Assembly (NCBI GenBank): GCA_003221695.1
Contig: QHSX01000072.1
Coordinates: forward strand, 1-52,653
Direction: 5' to 3'
DNA from: Candidatus Rokuibacteriota bacterium
GTDB lineage: Bacteria; Methylomirabilota; Methylomirabilia; Rokubacteriales; CSP1-6
Length of the DNA stretch: 52,653 nucleotides
Part shown: one piece after another, positions 8,941 to 16,721 of the stretch
How positions within the stretch are numbered: the first letter of the stretch is position 1
Layout of the letters: every line of letters begins with the position of its first letter
The notes under the pieces: generated by a model
The model's input: only the letters and a program-made list of their open reading frames with translations
What the model was told of the DNA's origin: nothing
The model's database searches: none
Translations under genes and position numbers: made by a program

Positions 8941-9681
8941 ATGTCCGCCGGAGACGCGACGATCGAGTGCGCACCGACCGTCCTAAAGACGCCCCGGGTC
9001 CTTGACCTCGTGGCGGCAGGACAGCGTGCGGACCATCGAGTGCCTCTCCTGATCAGAGGCGAGCGCGGCGCCGGTAAGGACATCGTGGCACGGCTCATCC
9101 ACGCTGCCTCAGCACGCCAGCCCCATTCCTTCGTGAAGATGAATTGCGCGGTTCAACCCGCTGACCGGAGCGAGGCCGACTTATTTGGCCTGGAGAGAGG
9201 GACCTCCCCTCTGGCGAGCCGGCGGCGCCTCGGGAGCTTCGAGTTCGCGAACCACGGCACGATCTACCTGGACGAGATCGGGGCTCTCCCGAGCGCCGTG
9301 GCCCCCAAGCTTCTTCACGTGCTGCGGACGGGGGAGGTCTCGCGCACCGGCGGCCGCGAGATCATCCGGATCGACGTCCGCGTCATCGCCTCCACGGGAC
9401 AGAGCGCGGACATTGGGCGCGACGACTATCTCTGGAAGGAATTGCAGGCTCTCAAGATGGTCGAGATTTGTGTCCCTCCGCTCAGGCAGCGAACGGAAGA
9501 GATTCCCGTCTTCGCGTCATTTTTCCTGGAGCAATTCAACCGTCGGTACCGACGGGACGTCCAGCTCTGCGCTGACGAGCTTGCCGCGCTCATGGCCCGC
9601 TCATGGCCGGGGAATATTCGCGAACTCGAGGACGCGGTTCACCGGCTCGTCGTCGGTGGGGCGCCGTCTCCTTCCCATTAG
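8941..9681 (+). CDS. Degenerate sigma-54 activator AAA+ domain protein (no receiver, no DNA-binding domain)
   Basis: The 246-residue protein is an isolated AAA+ domain of the sigma-54 activator family. Walker A (GERGAGKD) and Walker B (GTIYLDEIGAL) are retained, so nucleotide binding is likely. The GAFTGA loop that contacts sigma-54 is replaced by GTSPLA, the sensor-1 Asn is lost (RVIASTGQS), and both Arg fingers are missing (YLWKELQAL where active members have FRADLYYRL). There is no N-terminal receiver and no C-terminal helix-turn-helix; the stop follows RELEDAVHRLVVGG. It probably cannot activate transcription. It could bind the PrsR-like protein and poison or tune its hexamer, or be a decaying gene. 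The strong ribosome binding site and uninterrupted frame favour function. Confidence 0.75.
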   Translation: MSAGDATIECAPTVLKTPRVLDLVAAGQRADHRVPLLIRGERGAGKDIVARLIHAASARQPHSFVKMNCAVQPADRSEADLFGLERGTSPLASRRRLGSFEFANHGTIYLDEIGALPSAVAPKLLHVLRTGEVSRTGGREIIRIDVRVIASTGQSADIGRDDYLWKELQALKMVEICVPPLRQRTEEIPVFASFFLEQFNRRYRRDVQLCADELAALMARSWPGNIRELEDAVHRLVVGGAPSPSH

Positions 9682-9859
9682 CCGGTTCGAGCGCGACGCC
9701 TCGACCCCCTGGCGGTGCTTCCCGAATTCCGCACCATCCGTTTAAGGGACTCACCTTGATGTTCGCGCAGGCGTCGAGGCAGAATATGGCGAGCCGGGGC
9801 GCTGCCAGCCGCGGAGGAGGTCGACGATGATCGCTCGCGCTCGCTCGCAGGTGACCTAG

Positions 9860-10354
9860 ATGGCCTCCTGGGACTTCAGGCCCCACGGTACCATCGTCGA
9901 CGGGGAAACTTTTGCCTGTGTCACTGAGCTCCAGATGCGTCAGGCCGCTCGCTTGCAGTACGCGGTCTCCATGCTGACAATTCACCAGAGCGGCAACGGG
10001 TATGTCGCCGATCCTGGCGACGGGGCTCAAGAGCTTGCGGAGGTGGTGAGTCCTCTGATTCGAGACACCGATCTCATCGAGGCCGTGCCGGCCGCCGGGA
10101 CGGTTCGAGTCCTGCTCGTTGGCGGAGAGCTGGAGGACCTCGACATCATCATTCGACGCATTATCACGGAAGTCAGCCACCACCGGTTCGACGAGCGGCA
10201 CGCGCTTGTCGTGCGCATTGGTGGGAGCTGTTTTCCCGCCACGGCAGGGAACTCCCGAGACCTCAAGCGTCAGGCCGACACCCTGGCGGAAGAGGCCCGT
10301 CGAGAGCAGGGCGCCTATTCGACGTATCGGCTTCGCACGCGCTCGGAGACCTGA
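9860..10354 (+). CDS. Small protein with degenerate GGDEF-like fold
   Basis: This 164-residue cytoplasmic protein follows the secondary-structure order of a GGDEF domain. A first strand (AVSMLTIHQSGNG) precedes a helix (AQELAEVVSPLIRDTDLIEAV), then comes a strand region where the GGDEF signature should be but reads PAAGTVRVLLVGG. A further helix (LDIIIRRIITEVSHH) and a final strand-helix (LVVRIGGSCFPATAGNSRDLKRQADTLAEEAR) resemble the SIGVA...ADxALYxAK tail. Metal-binding and catalytic residues are absent, so diguanylate cyclase activity is not expected; nucleotide sensing or a scaffold role is possible. It lies 178 bp after the degenerate AAA+ gene on the same strand and ends 8 bp from the convergent pseudokinase gene. 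The fold assignment is from pattern only. Confidence 0.5.
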   Translation: MASWDFRPHGTIVDGETFACVTELQMRQAARLQYAVSMLTIHQSGNGYVADPGDGAQELAEVVSPLIRDTDLIEAVPAAGTVRVLLVGGELEDLDIIIRRIITEVSHHRFDERHALVVRIGGSCFPATAGNSRDLKRQADTLAEEARREQGAYSTYRLRTRSET

Positions 10355-10362
10355 TCGAGCGT

Positions 10363-11856
10363 CTACTTGCCGCGCTCGGCGGAGTGCTTCAGCAGCCAGT
10401 CGATGACGGCGCTGGGATCGTAAGCCTCCACCTCGCTCGACGAAGGTGAGCCCTCACGAACGGCGCCTGCGGGCGCCTGCTGCACTCGTTGAGGCTGTCG
10501 GCGCTCTGCGCTGGGTGGGCCTGACGCCGGCGGGGCCGCGGACGGCGGCGTCGCTTTGGCGGCGGGCTGCGGGGCTGACGCGGGTGGGGGCGCGGACGGC
10601 CGCGCGGAGCGCGTAGCCGGCGGCACGACCGCTGACGTGGCCGGGGGGGCGACCGGGGCCGCGGTCCGTGTCTCTGTGACGGGGGCACCCGCGGGGGTGC
10701 TCGATACCGGCGGGGCGCCCACCGTCGCTTGCTGGGTTGCCGGCGCCGGCCGCGCTGGCGGCAGCGCCGTTTGCGGTGGCATCGTCGGCTGCGCGAGCGA
10801 CGCCGGGGGCTCTCGATCCGCCGACGGCGCCGTCGGGGATTGCGCCGACGGGCGTGGCGCCAACAGGCGCGACCCCATCAGGCTCCAGACAACGATCGCT
10901 GCGATCGACGCCGTGACGATTATGCCACCCACGACCGCGGCCTTCCGCTTCCACCGCCTCACCGGTCCGTGCGCCTCCGCCCACAGGCGGTTCAGGACGT
11001 CCTGCATGAGAGGCCGCAGCTCCGGCTGCTTGTAGAGCGCGAGCGCGACCGCGGACTCGACCGAGGCGGGAATGGCGCGCCGTCGCCGGCGCATCGGGGT
11101 CGGCGTCTCCGTCAGCTGCTTCGAGAGGACGGCATCGCGCGTGGGCGCCTGGAACGGCGGCACCCCGCAGAGCATCTCGTAGAGGATGACGCCAAACGCG
11201 TAGATGTCCGTCTTCTCGGTCGCCGGGGCCCGGCGGATCTGCTCGGGCGAGAGGTACTCCGCCGGCGGCTCAGCGGCGAGGAGGCCCTCGTTCGCCTGGG
11301 CGTCACGCAGGCCGGCCAGCTCCAGGTCCATCAGCTTGACGCGCCCGTCCTCCAGGACCATCACGTTCGAGGGCCGGAGGGCGCCGTGGACGAGGCCCAT
11401 GTTATGCAGCGTCTCCACGGATCCACCGAGGTCGAGCGCCACGCGCAGCGCCTCGGGGATGTCGAGCGGTGTGCCCCCCGACAGCATCTCGCTCAGACGG
11501 CGGCCCGCGACGAGCTCCATCGCCACGAACGGCCGGCCGTTCTCGACCTCACCGAACTCGAGCACGCGGACCAGTCCCGGATGACTCGTCGATGCCGCGA
11601 CAATCGAGCGACCCATGCGCTGGATCGTCTGCGCGGCGTGAGGGCCGGCGAGCGCGCGGGGCAGAAACCGGATCGCGACCGGGTGGCCGGTCGCTTCGTC
11701 CTCGGCGGCACAGACGATCCCGAAGGCGCCGGCCCCCAGCTCGGTGACGATCCGGTAGCGGCCCTTGACGGAGAACCCGATGGGAGCGCGGTCGCCGGCC
11801 TCGACGGACGGCACGGCCGTGGGCCCCGTCGGGCTCTCGTTGACGTCTTTACTCAC
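10363..11856 (-). CDS. Membrane-anchored Ser/Thr protein kinase homologue, probably a pseudokinase
   Basis: This 497-residue protein has a kinase-like domain (about 25-290), one membrane helix (AAVVGGIIVTASIAAIVVWSL, about 313-333) and a long Pro/Ala/Thr-rich external region. The protein ends SEVEAYDPSAVIDWLLKHSAERGK. The Gly-rich loop is intact (ELGAGAFGIV) and APE-like and F-helix features remain (YLSPEQI, DIYAFGVILYEML). The beta-3 Lys is Arg (HPVAIRFLP), the HRD motif is HGA with the catalytic Asp lost (LVHGALRPSN), and DFG reads DLE. Catalysis is therefore unlikely; ATP binding and signalling by conformation are possible. Its start overlaps the TAXI gene stop by 8 bp, so a periplasmic binding protein and this transmembrane pseudokinase are probably co-translated. 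Confidence 0.85.
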   Translation of the reverse strand: MSKDVNESPTGPTAVPSVEAGDRAPIGFSVKGRYRIVTELGAGAFGIVCAAEDEATGHPVAIRFLPRALAGPHAAQTIQRMGRSIVAASTSHPGLVRVLEFGEVENGRPFVAMELVAGRRLSEMLSGGTPLDIPEALRVALDLGGSVETLHNMGLVHGALRPSNVMVLEDGRVKLMDLELAGLRDAQANEGLLAAEPPAEYLSPEQIRRAPATEKTDIYAFGVILYEMLCGVPPFQAPTRDAVLSKQLTETPTPMRRRRRAIPASVESAVALALYKQPELRPLMQDVLNRLWAEAHGPVRRWKRKAAVVGGIIVTASIAAIVVWSLMGSRLLAPRPSAQSPTAPSADREPPASLAQPTMPPQTALPPARPAPATQQATVGAPPVSSTPAGAPVTETRTAAPVAPPATSAVVPPATRSARPSAPPPASAPQPAAKATPPSAAPPASGPPSAERRQPQRVQQAPAGAVREGSPSSSEVEAYDPSAVIDWLLKHSAERGK

Positions 11857-12841
11857 GGAGCATCTCGCGGATCGCGTCCATGACCGGATTGATCTCGGAG
11901 GACTTCTGCGGGCTGGCGGCCTTGGCGGTCGGCTTGTTCAGGTATTTCTTCACGCAGTCGTACTGCTCCCAGCCCTTCAGCGGGAACTCGAGGTTGACCG
12001 TCTTCCACTTCGGGTGGCCGTTCTTCGTCAGCCACTCGAAGTTCGTCGACAGAACCTGGGCGAGCCGTCCCACGTTGTCGCAATCGCCCCGCCGATAGTC
12101 GAACGACACGAGGACCGCCTTGACCGCGACGGTCTGGACGGGCTCGGGCTGCCAGGCGTACGTGTTGGCGGGGATCGTGACGGACGGGTAGAACTCGGCG
12201 ATGTCCTTGTTGGTGATCGGGACGAGCACGAGATTGTCCGCCGCGGCGACGCCTTCGGCGAGGAGCCGCACCGGATACCCGGCGACGAAGAACATCGCGT
12301 CGATCCGCCCTGCCCGGAGCTCCGCCAGCGCCCCATCGGTGTCGATCAGCACCATCTCACGCGGCGCGACCTCCGACACCTTGAAGAGCAACCGCACGGT
12401 GAGGTAGGTCCCGCTGCCCTCCCGCCCGATCGCCACCCGCTTCCCGGCGAGATCGTCGAAGGAGGCGATGCCCTTCCGCGCCAGCAGATGGACTTCCTCG
12501 TTGTAGAGCGGGAACACCATCTTGATCTTCTTCGCGATCCGCTGGAGGGTCTGATCGGTCTGTACTTTGGCGACGAAGGCGAGCACATCGGACTGCACGA
12601 TGCCGACCTGAACACCGGGCCGCTGGTAGACGGCGTAGATGTTCTCCACGGATCCTTTGGAGGGGTACACGCTCAGGTTGATGCCGTTCGACTTGCCGAG
12701 CGCCTGGAGATTGAGGCCGAACTGATAATAGGTGCCTTTCTCGCTTCCCGTCATCACGCCCATGTCCGCCGCGAGGGCGAGGGCGACGGGGCCGACCGTG
12801 AGCGACAGGGCCACCACCGAGATGAGTAGAGATCGCAGCAT
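11849..12841 (-). CDS. TAXI-family periplasmic solute-binding protein
   Basis: The protein has a signal peptide (LLISVVALSLTVGPVALALA) and the TAXI opening MGVMTGSEKGTYYQFGLNLQALG. VGIVQSDVLAF and DLAGKRVAIGREGSGTYLTVRLL are characteristic of the substrate-binding component of TRAP-associated extracytoplasmic immunogenic proteins. Substrates in the family include glutamate and other carboxylates. I chose the ATG at 12841 because AGGAG lies 8 bp upstream; an earlier GTG at 12850 is too close to that site. No TRAP membrane subunits (DctQM fusion) are nearby. The gene instead overlaps the membrane pseudokinase, which suggests a sensing role rather than transport. Confidence 0.88.
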   Translation of the reverse strand: MLRSLLISVVALSLTVGPVALALAADMGVMTGSEKGTYYQFGLNLQALGKSNGINLSVYPSKGSVENIYAVYQRPGVQVGIVQSDVLAFVAKVQTDQTLQRIAKKIKMVFPLYNEEVHLLARKGIASFDDLAGKRVAIGREGSGTYLTVRLLFKVSEVAPREMVLIDTDGALAELRAGRIDAMFFVAGYPVRLLAEGVAAADNLVLVPITNKDIAEFYPSVTIPANTYAWQPEPVQTVAVKAVLVSFDYRRGDCDNVGRLAQVLSTNFEWLTKNGHPKWKTVNLEFPLKGWEQYDCVKKYLNKPTAKAASPQKSSEINPVMDAIREMLRE

Positions 12842-12908
12842 AGCAATCACTCCTGGGTCGAGAAGTTCTCTACAAAGTCATCTAGAAATGAGAGCATTCT
12901 CGCTTATG

Positions 12909-12929
12909 GCGAGTCAAGGGGAAACTCGC
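12909..12929 (-). terminator. Weak hairpin after the Fbp-type ABC operon
   Basis: GCGAGT (12909-12914) and ACTCGC (12924-12929) form a perfect 6-bp stem with a 9-base loop, in the 116-bp gap between the ABC ATPase stop and the TAXI gene. No strong T-run follows on the minus strand, so terminator function is uncertain. It is the only obvious structure separating the two transcription units. Confidence 0.3.
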
Positions 12930-12957
12930 ACTATCCGGAAAATGCGCGCCGCGGATC

Positions 12958-14043
12958 CTACGGCGTCTCGGCTTCGGTCAGCGGCACACAGGCCTCCGGC
13001 GCCAGCGCGAGCGTCACCGTCTCGCCGGAGCGAAACACGGCGGGCGGGGGCGCGGTGACGCGCAGGGCCACGTCACTTCCGTTCACGCGGACCTGATAGT
13101 CCACGGCATCCCCGAGATAGCTCGCGCGCTGGACCACGCCGGCGAGGACATTGGGGTCGGGCGACGGGGGCTGGCCTCGTGCCACGAGCCGGATCTCGTG
13201 AGGACGGATCGAGACGACCACCGGGGCGCCGGGCTTGAGCCCGGTGACCGCGACGCGAAGCCGCAAGGCGCCGCGGGTGACGACGCCCGGCTCGGCCGCG
13301 ATGGCATCGACGAGGTTGGTCCTGCCGATGAACTCGGCGACGAACCGGGTCCGTGGATGTTGAAAGAGATCCTCCGCCGTCCCGACCTGGACGACGCGGC
13401 CTCGATGGAGCACGGCCACACGGTCGGAGATGACCATCGCCTCCGCCTGGTCGTGGGTCACGTAGAGGGTCGTGATCGCGAAAGTCTCGTGAAGCCGGCG
13501 GATCTCGAAGCGCATTTCTTCTCGCAGGTTTGCGTCGAGGTTGCTCAGAGGCTCGTCGAGGAGCAGGATCTCCGGCTCGACGACCAGGGCCCGCGCGACC
13601 GCGACCCGCTGCTGCTGGCCGCCTGAGAGCTCTCCCGGATAGCGCGAGCCGTAGCCATCGAGCTGGACGACCTTCAGCATCTCCTTGACGCGCGCCTCGC
13701 GCGCGGCCTTCGGCACGCCCGGCTTGAGGCGCAGGCCGTACGCGATGTTCTGTGCCACGGTCATGTGGGGCCAGAGCGCGTAGCTCTGGAAGATCATCGC
13801 CATCCGCCGCCGCTCGGGAGGGATCACGCGGGTCGGCGACGAGAGGCAGCGATCGCCGACCCAGATCTCGCCAGCCTCTGGCTGGAGGAACCCCGCGAGG
13901 AGGCGAAGGGTCGTCGTCTTGCCGCAGCCTGAGGGCCCGAGGAGCGAGACGAGCTCGCCGGGCTCCACCCGGAGGTCGAGCCCTTCGAGCGCGGCGACGT
14001 CGCCGTACCGCTTCGTCAGCCCCTTGATCGTCACGCCCGGCAT
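12958..14043 (-). CDS. ABC importer ATP-binding protein (FbpC/PotA type)
   Basis: The 361-residue ATPase has Walker A (GPSGCGKTTTLRLLAG), Q-loop (FQSYALWPHMTV), signature [15 protein letters not shown], Walker B ILLLDEPLSNLD and H-loop LYVTHDQAEAM. A C-terminal TOBE-type regulatory domain follows (about 240-361, with RPHEIRLVARG). It belongs to the MalK/PotA/FbpC branch, which energises uptake of iron, spermidine, 2-aminoethylphosphonate or similar. It is the last gene of the set binding protein - permease - ATPase, 10 bp after the permease. Substrate cannot be read from the ATPase; the MmgE/PrpD gene at the head of the operon hints at an organic acid. Confidence 0.92.
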   Translation of the reverse strand: MPGVTIKGLTKRYGDVAALEGLDLRVEPGELVSLLGPSGCGKTTTLRLLAGFLQPEAGEIWVGDRCLSSPTRVIPPERRRMAMIFQSYALWPHMTVAQNIAYGLRLKPGVPKAAREARVKEMLKVVQLDGYGSRYPGELSGGQQQRVAVARALVVEPEILLLDEPLSNLDANLREEMRFEIRRLHETFAITTLYVTHDQAEAMVISDRVAVLHRGRVVQVGTAEDLFQHPRTRFVAEFIGRTNLVDAIAAEPGVVTRGALRLRVAVTGLKPGAPVVVSIRPHEIRLVARGQPPSPDPNVLAGVVQRASYLGDAVDYQVRVNGSDVALRVTAPPPAVFRSGETVTLALAPEACVPLTEAETP

Positions 14044-14053
14044 CGGAGGTGGC

Positions 14054-15700
14054 TCAGTCCTTCGCGCCCATGACGTCGCGGCCGAGCAGCGTCTGCATCA
14101 CCCCGACGGCGGCGAAGGTCATGCCGAGCATGAAGAGGCCCAGGACCGCGATGGCGCCGAACTCGCCTTCCTCCTTCAGGTCGAAGATCACGACCGAGAT
14201 CACCTTCGTGTTCGGCGTGAAGAGGATGATCGACGCGGACAGCTCGCGGATCACGCCGATGAAGACGAAACACCAGGTGGCGATGATGCCGCTCCGGGCG
14301 AGCGGCGCCGTGATCTCGCCGAGCACGCGCAGGCGCCCCGCGCCGAGGATGCGACCCGCGTCCTCGAGCTCGGGGTGCACGCCTCTGAAGGTCGCGTCGG
14401 ACTGCGAGTAGCCCACGGGCATCTCCTTCGTCAGGTAGGCGACGAAGAGGATCCAGAGGCTCCCGTAGAGGACGAGCGGCGGGCGGGTGTAGGCGAGGAA
14501 GAGTGCGACGGCCAGGACCACGCCCGGAATGACCACGGGCGCCAGCGCGAGGAAGGTCAGGAGCTGATGGCCGGGGACGAGCTTGCGGTTGACGACGTAG
14601 GCCACGAGCGCCGCGAGCCCCGCGCCCACGCACGCCGTCATGATCCCGAGCTCGAGCGTGTTGACGATCGCGGACCGGGTGGCGCTGTGGCCGAACGTCA
14701 GGGCGAAGTTCCCGAGCGTGACGTTCTCCACCGTGAGCGGCTGGGCCCACGCACGCGCGAAGGCCGCCTTCGCGAGGATCCCGTAGGGCAGGAAGATGGA
14801 GCACGCCATCACGCCGAGACAACCGGCGAGCGCCGGCCGCCGCCAGGGCCCGAGCGGGATCTGTCGCCGCTGCCCGCTCTTGCCGCCGATCGCGGCGTAG
14901 CCCCGCCGCCCGAGGAGCTGCTTCTGCACCAAGAGGAGCAGCGCCGTCGCGAGGAACAGCGGGACGGAGAACGCCGCCGCCATCTCGACCTTGGGCGGGT
15001 ACTGGAACAGCGCCCAGATCTGGGTCGTGATCGTGTGGAAGCCTGCGGGCAGCGCGAGGATCGCCGGCGAGCCGAAGAGCGCCAGCGCCTGGAGGACGGC
15101 GAGGATGAAGCCGCTCAGGATCGCGGGCAGCACCATCGGGAGCGTCACCGTCAGGGCGACGCGGACGCGGCTCGCGCCCAGGATCGACGCGGCTTCCTCC
15201 AGGTCCGAAGCGATCAGCTCGAGGGTGTTCGCGATCATGATGAACACGTACGGGAAGGTGTAGATCGAGACGACGAAGATCAGCCCCGGCATCGTGAAGA
15301 CGTTGAGCAGGGGGTCCGCGGCCCCGGTCACGGACCGGTAGAGCTTGTTGAGGAGCCCGGCGTTCGGGCCGGCCAGCATGACCCAGGCGAAGGCGCCGAG
15401 GAACGGCGGCGTCACGAAGGACGCCAGGATGAGCGCGCGGACGAGCCGCTTGCCCGGCAGATCGGTCCGCGCGGTCAGCCAGGCCATCGGCGCGCCGATG
15501 GCGAGTGACGCGAGCCCGACCCAGAACGCGAGGACCACGGTGTTCCAGAGCGCCTTCTGGAGATGCGGGTCCGTGAACACCGCACGGTAGTGGGCGAGCG
15601 TCGCCCCGGTCTCGCTCGACACGCTCATGTAGCCGAGCCAGCCCAGCGGAAGCGCCATCAAGACGACGAGGGCGAGGGCGGCGGTGAGCCAGACCGTCAT
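14054..15700 (-). CDS. ABC importer permease with two fused membrane halves (FbpB type)
   Basis: The 548-residue inner-membrane protein has about twelve membrane segments in two homologous halves. Each half carries an EAA loop that docks the ATPase: EEAASILGASRVRVALTVTLPM in the first and EDAGRILGAGRLRVLGEITAPL in the second. This two-in-one layout is typical of FbpB-type ferric or phosphonate importers. It starts 4 bp after the binding-protein stop codon, so it is co-translated. Neighbours upstream and downstream complete the transporter. Confidence 0.92.
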   Translation of the reverse strand: MTVWLTAALALVVLMALPLGWLGYMSVSSETGATLAHYRAVFTDPHLQKALWNTVVLAFWVGLASLAIGAPMAWLTARTDLPGKRLVRALILASFVTPPFLGAFAWVMLAGPNAGLLNKLYRSVTGAADPLLNVFTMPGLIFVVSIYTFPYVFIMIANTLELIASDLEEAASILGASRVRVALTVTLPMVLPAILSGFILAVLQALALFGSPAILALPAGFHTITTQIWALFQYPPKVEMAAAFSVPLFLATALLLLVQKQLLGRRGYAAIGGKSGQRRQIPLGPWRRPALAGCLGVMACSIFLPYGILAKAAFARAWAQPLTVENVTLGNFALTFGHSATRSAIVNTLELGIMTACVGAGLAALVAYVVNRKLVPGHQLLTFLALAPVVIPGVVLAVALFLAYTRPPLVLYGSLWILFVAYLTKEMPVGYSQSDATFRGVHPELEDAGRILGAGRLRVLGEITAPLARSGIIATWCFVFIGVIRELSASIILFTPNTKVISVVIFDLKEEGEFGAIAVLGLFMLGMTFAAVGVMQTLLGRDVMGAKD

Positions 15701-15704
15701 CCCG

Positions 15705-16721
15705 CTACGCGCCGAAGAATTCCACGAATCGCTTCTTGATCTCCTCGTTACGCTTCTCGAGCTCGTCGGGGTCGGCGGGGAGCAGCCGGAGGTCGCCGAG
15801 CTTCGGCTTGTCCGTGGGGTAGGTGACCTCGGGATGGCCCGTGTAGAGGCCCTCGGTGTCGGCGAGCACCTGCTGGACCTCCTTGCTGAAGGTGAAGTCC
15901 GTGAAGAGCTTGGCGGCGTTCGGATGCGGCGCCCCGGCCGCGATCGCCGAGGGGGAGATGACGAGCGGCACGCCTTCCTTGGGATAGACGATCTCGACCG
16001 GGTTCCCCTTCTTCTTGGTCTGGTAGAAGGTGTAGTCGCCCCCGTTCACCGCGACGGGCCGCTCGCCGGAGGCAACGACGCCCGACGGATCGACCGCGGA
16101 CTGGACGAGCATGAGCCGGTTCTGCGCGAGCTGTTTCCAGTAGTCCCAGCCGTAGAGATGGACGAGGGCCAGCACGTGTGTCGCGATGACGCCGCTGTAG
16201 CCGGGGTGGGCGGTGACGAGGCGGCCCTTCCACTTCGGGTCGAGCAGATCCTTCCAGGTCCTCGGCGCCTCCGCCGCGGAAATGATCTTGGAGTTGTACG
16301 CGATGACGTTGACCGTCGCGCGCAGACCGTAGTAGTAACCGTCGCGGTCCTTGAACCCCGGCGGGAACACGTCCACTCCGGCCGGCGTGTACTTCAGCAG
16401 GAGCTTCTTGTCCTTGAGCAGCACGAAGTGGCCGGCGTCGGAGGTGTGGATCACGTCGACCAGCTTGAGGTTCGCCTGGAGCTCTTGCATCACACGCTGG
16501 AGGATGCGCTGGGAGCCGGTCCGGTGGACCTCGACGCCGACGCCCGGGTAGGCCGCCTCGAAGAGCTTGGCGACCTTCTCGGAGCTCGAGAGCGCGAGCG
16601 AGGTGTACCAGACGACCTTGCCTTCCTTGCGGGCGGCCTCGACGCGGGCGTCCTGGGCCGACGCCGGGAGCGCCGCCACCACGAGCGTCAACGCCAGCAC
16701 GCTCACCAGATGTCGGTTCAT
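15705..16721 (-). CDS. Extracellular solute-binding protein (FbpA/PotD family 1)
   Basis: The 338-residue protein has a signal peptide ([19 protein letters not shown]) and a binding fold that begins [31 protein letters not shown], the usual opening of Fbp-type proteins. Other features are [15 protein letters not shown] and a [15 protein letters not shown] hinge region. Tyrosine pairs that bind Fe3+ in FbpA are not clearly placed, so the ligand may not be iron. The ATG at 16721 overlaps the stop of the MmgE/PrpD gene in an ATGA arrangement. A longer upstream open frame exists but has no signal peptide and overlaps that gene. Confidence 0.92.
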   Translation of the reverse strand: MNRHLVSVLALTLVVAALPASAQDARVEAARKEGKVVWYTSLALSSSEKVAKLFEAAYPGVGVEVHRTGSQRILQRVMQELQANLKLVDVIHTSDAGHFVLLKDKKLLLKYTPAGVDVFPPGFKDRDGYYYGLRATVNVIAYNSKIISAAEAPRTWKDLLDPKWKGRLVTAHPGYSGVIATHVLALVHLYGWDYWKQLAQNRLMLVQSAVDPSGVVASGERPVAVNGGDYTFYQTKKKGNPVEIVYPKEGVPLVISPSAIAAGAPHPNAAKLFTDFTFSKEVQQVLADTEGLYTGHPEVTYPTDKPKLGDLRLLPADPDELEKRNEEIKKRFVEFFGA

